A DNA stretch of 6,321 nucleotides. Source: Nitratiruptor sp. (GTDB taxonomy: Bacteria; Campylobacterota; Campylobacteria; Campylobacterales; Nitratiruptoraceae). Under the pieces are notes generated by a model. It was given only the letters and a program-made list of their open reading frames with translations. It had not been told where the DNA came from and ran no database searches. This document shows, piece after piece, positions 5,539 to 6,321 of this stretch. The position numbers were made by a program, and so were the translations under genes. The DNA lies in NCBI GenBank assembly GCA_015494595.1, contig WGAX01000082.1, positions 1 to 6,321 of the forward strand. Direction: 5' to 3'. The first letter of the stretch is position 1, and every line of letters starts with the position of its first letter.

Positions 5539-6321
5539 GTGCAGATTAGATACACGTTAGCAGGGGTCAAAGGGTATAAAAGATTAGAGAGGATATACTA
5601 CAATTCGCTTATGATAAGCGAAGAGGCAAAAAGAAGAGTAAAGATATTAGAGTTTTGGGAGAAATACGGATTAGAGGCTACTATCGAGGCATTTGAAGTA
5701 AGCAGAAGAACTCTTTTTCGATGGAAGAGAACCTTAAAGGAGGCAAAAGGGGATATATCGGCTCTCAATCCAAAATCACGAAGACCTAAAAGAGTCCGAG
5801 AGTCTAAAGTACCTTTAGAAATAGTCAGCCAGATACGAAAATTAAGAAAAGAGTATCCAAATATAGGCAAAACAAAACTCTACCATCTGCTTAAACCCTT
5901 TTGTGAAGAAAAAGGACTAAAAACTCCATCAGAGTCCACAATAGGAAGAATTATTTCAAAAGATCCAGATAAAATGAGGCTTTTTCCCTACAGAGTAGAT
6001 AGCAAAGGGAGAGTCAAACCAAAAAAGAGAGCTTCCAATAAAAAAAGAAAGCCCAAAAACCTCAAAACCAAACCCTTTGGATTATGGGCGGTAGACACCA
6101 TTCAAAGAGTATCCAACGGTATAAGAAGATATATCCTCACGATGATTGATCCAGTAAGTCGTATAGCCTTTGCTATAGCCATACCATCCAAACACGCAAA
6201 ACATACCGCATATGCCCTTGAAGCTCTCATCGATGGCATTACATCTATAAAAAACAGACAAAAACATACACTCGCTATTCTATCAGATAACGGAAGCGAA
6301 TTTAAAAAAGAGTTTGATGCT
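5539..6321 (+). CDS. IS transposase with rve/DDE integrase core (IS481-like), 3' end beyond window
   Basis: It cuts and joins the ends of its insertion sequence. The 261 visible codons begin at GTG 5539. Residues about 35-70 form a helix-turn-helix (EFWEKYGLEATIEAFEVSRR, then TLFRWK). A second DNA-binding region at about 90-140 includes the PSESTIGRII helix. A Lys/Arg-rich linker at about 153-176 leads into the rve domain. The first catalytic Asp is D186 (LWAVDTI) and the second is D250 in the hallmark SDNGSEF; the catalytic Glu should lie just past the window edge. I chose GTG 5539 over ATG 5611 because of the AAAGGGG ribosome site and because the added IRYTLAGVKGYKRLERIYY looks like the conserved start of related transposases. 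An in-frame stop at 5533 bars a longer version. No frameshift is seen in the visible part. The family assignment (IS481-like rather than another rve group) is less sure than the enzyme class. Confidence 0.88.
   Translation, partial: MQIRYTLAGVKGYKRLERIYYNSLMISEEAKRRVKILEFWEKYGLEATIEAFEVSRRTLFRWKRTLKEAKGDISALNPKSRRPKRVRESKVPLEIVSQIRKLRKEYPNIGKTKLYHLLKPFCEEKGLKTPSESTIGRIISKDPDKMRLFPYRVDSKGRVKPKKRASNKKRKPKNLKTKPFGLWAVDTIQRVSNGIRRYILTMIDPVSRIAFAIAIPSKHAKHTAYALEALIDGITSIKNRQKHTLAILSDNGSEFKKEFDA
5604..5622. repeat. Perfect 19-nt palindrome near the transposase start
   Basis: TTCGCTTAT and ATAAGCGAA are perfect 9-base inverted arms around a single G. It lies inside the transposase frame over codons for NSLMISE and includes the ATG at 5611. 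In mRNA it could fold as a 6-bp stem presenting AUG in the loop; in DNA it has the form of a dimer-binding operator. It may also be a coincidence of conserved codons. Confidence 0.7.

Larger units (their letters stand above)
5493..6321 (+). mobile_element. Insertion sequence with DDE/rve transposase, left part only
   Basis: The element is recognised from its transposase. The right end is outside the window, so terminal inverted repeats and target duplication cannot be matched. The left tip must lie between the transporter promoter (about 5425) and the transposase ribosome site (5525). The start given here, at TGCAAAAG, is a guess based on the TG tip common among IS481/IS3-like elements. The element appears to lie next to, not within, the transporter operon, whose promoter looks intact. 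Confidence 0.45.

Noticed and set aside
5598..5870. Antisense 90-residue open frame under the transposase gene
   Set aside because: It lies wholly opposite a well-supported transposase reading frame and shows no recognisable domain or ribosome site.

Overview
The window looks like chromosomal DNA of a Campylobacterota (Epsilonproteobacteria) bacterium, probably a free-living autotroph, possibly a thermophile of the Nitratiruptor/Nautilia/Sulfurovum kind. This rests on AT-rich sequence, sigma70-type -10 boxes with weak -35 boxes, a ferredoxin:thioredoxin reductase catalytic subunit next to an ATP-dependent PEP carboxykinase, and an envelope protein style familiar from this phylum. Genus is an inference from protein resemblance and could not be tested here.

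Layout, left to right. The + strand starts with the 3' part of a ferredoxin:thioredoxin reductase catalytic subunit gene (to 281). After a 61-nt promoter-bearing gap comes complete pckA (343-1920), which ends in a hairpin enclosing its stop codon. A 142-nt gap with phased A-tracts and a TATAAT box leads to a 392-residue lipoprotein gene (2063-3241) with eight 23-residue Pro/Tyr/Val repeats and a C-terminal peptidoglycan-binding domain. A 31-nt convergent gap is almost filled by a perfect palindrome, a probable shared terminator. On the - strand lies a two-gene operon read from 5392 down to 3273: a sodium-dependent (NSS/SNF) transporter with a GTG start, overlapping by ATGA a periplasmic M23 peptidoglycan endopeptidase. 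From about 5.5 kb to the right edge the + strand carries the 5' part of an insertion sequence with an rve/DDE transposase (261 codons visible, running off the end).

How the genes fit together. The left part is central redox and carbon metabolism: ferredoxin-driven thiol reduction, and the oxaloacetate/PEP step of gluconeogenesis from the reductive TCA cycle. The middle part is cell envelope: a peptidoglycan-anchored lipoprotein tail to tail with a peptidoglycan hydrolase that is translationally coupled to a solute importer. The right part is a mobile element inserted upstream of the transporter promoter.

I found no CRISPR array, tRNA, rRNA or recognisable new defence or biosynthetic system. 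The least ordinary items are the duplicated 4 x 23-residue architecture of the lipoprotein, the coupling of an NSS transporter to an M23 peptidase, and the 19-nt palindrome near the start of the transposase, whose likely start codon is an upstream GTG.
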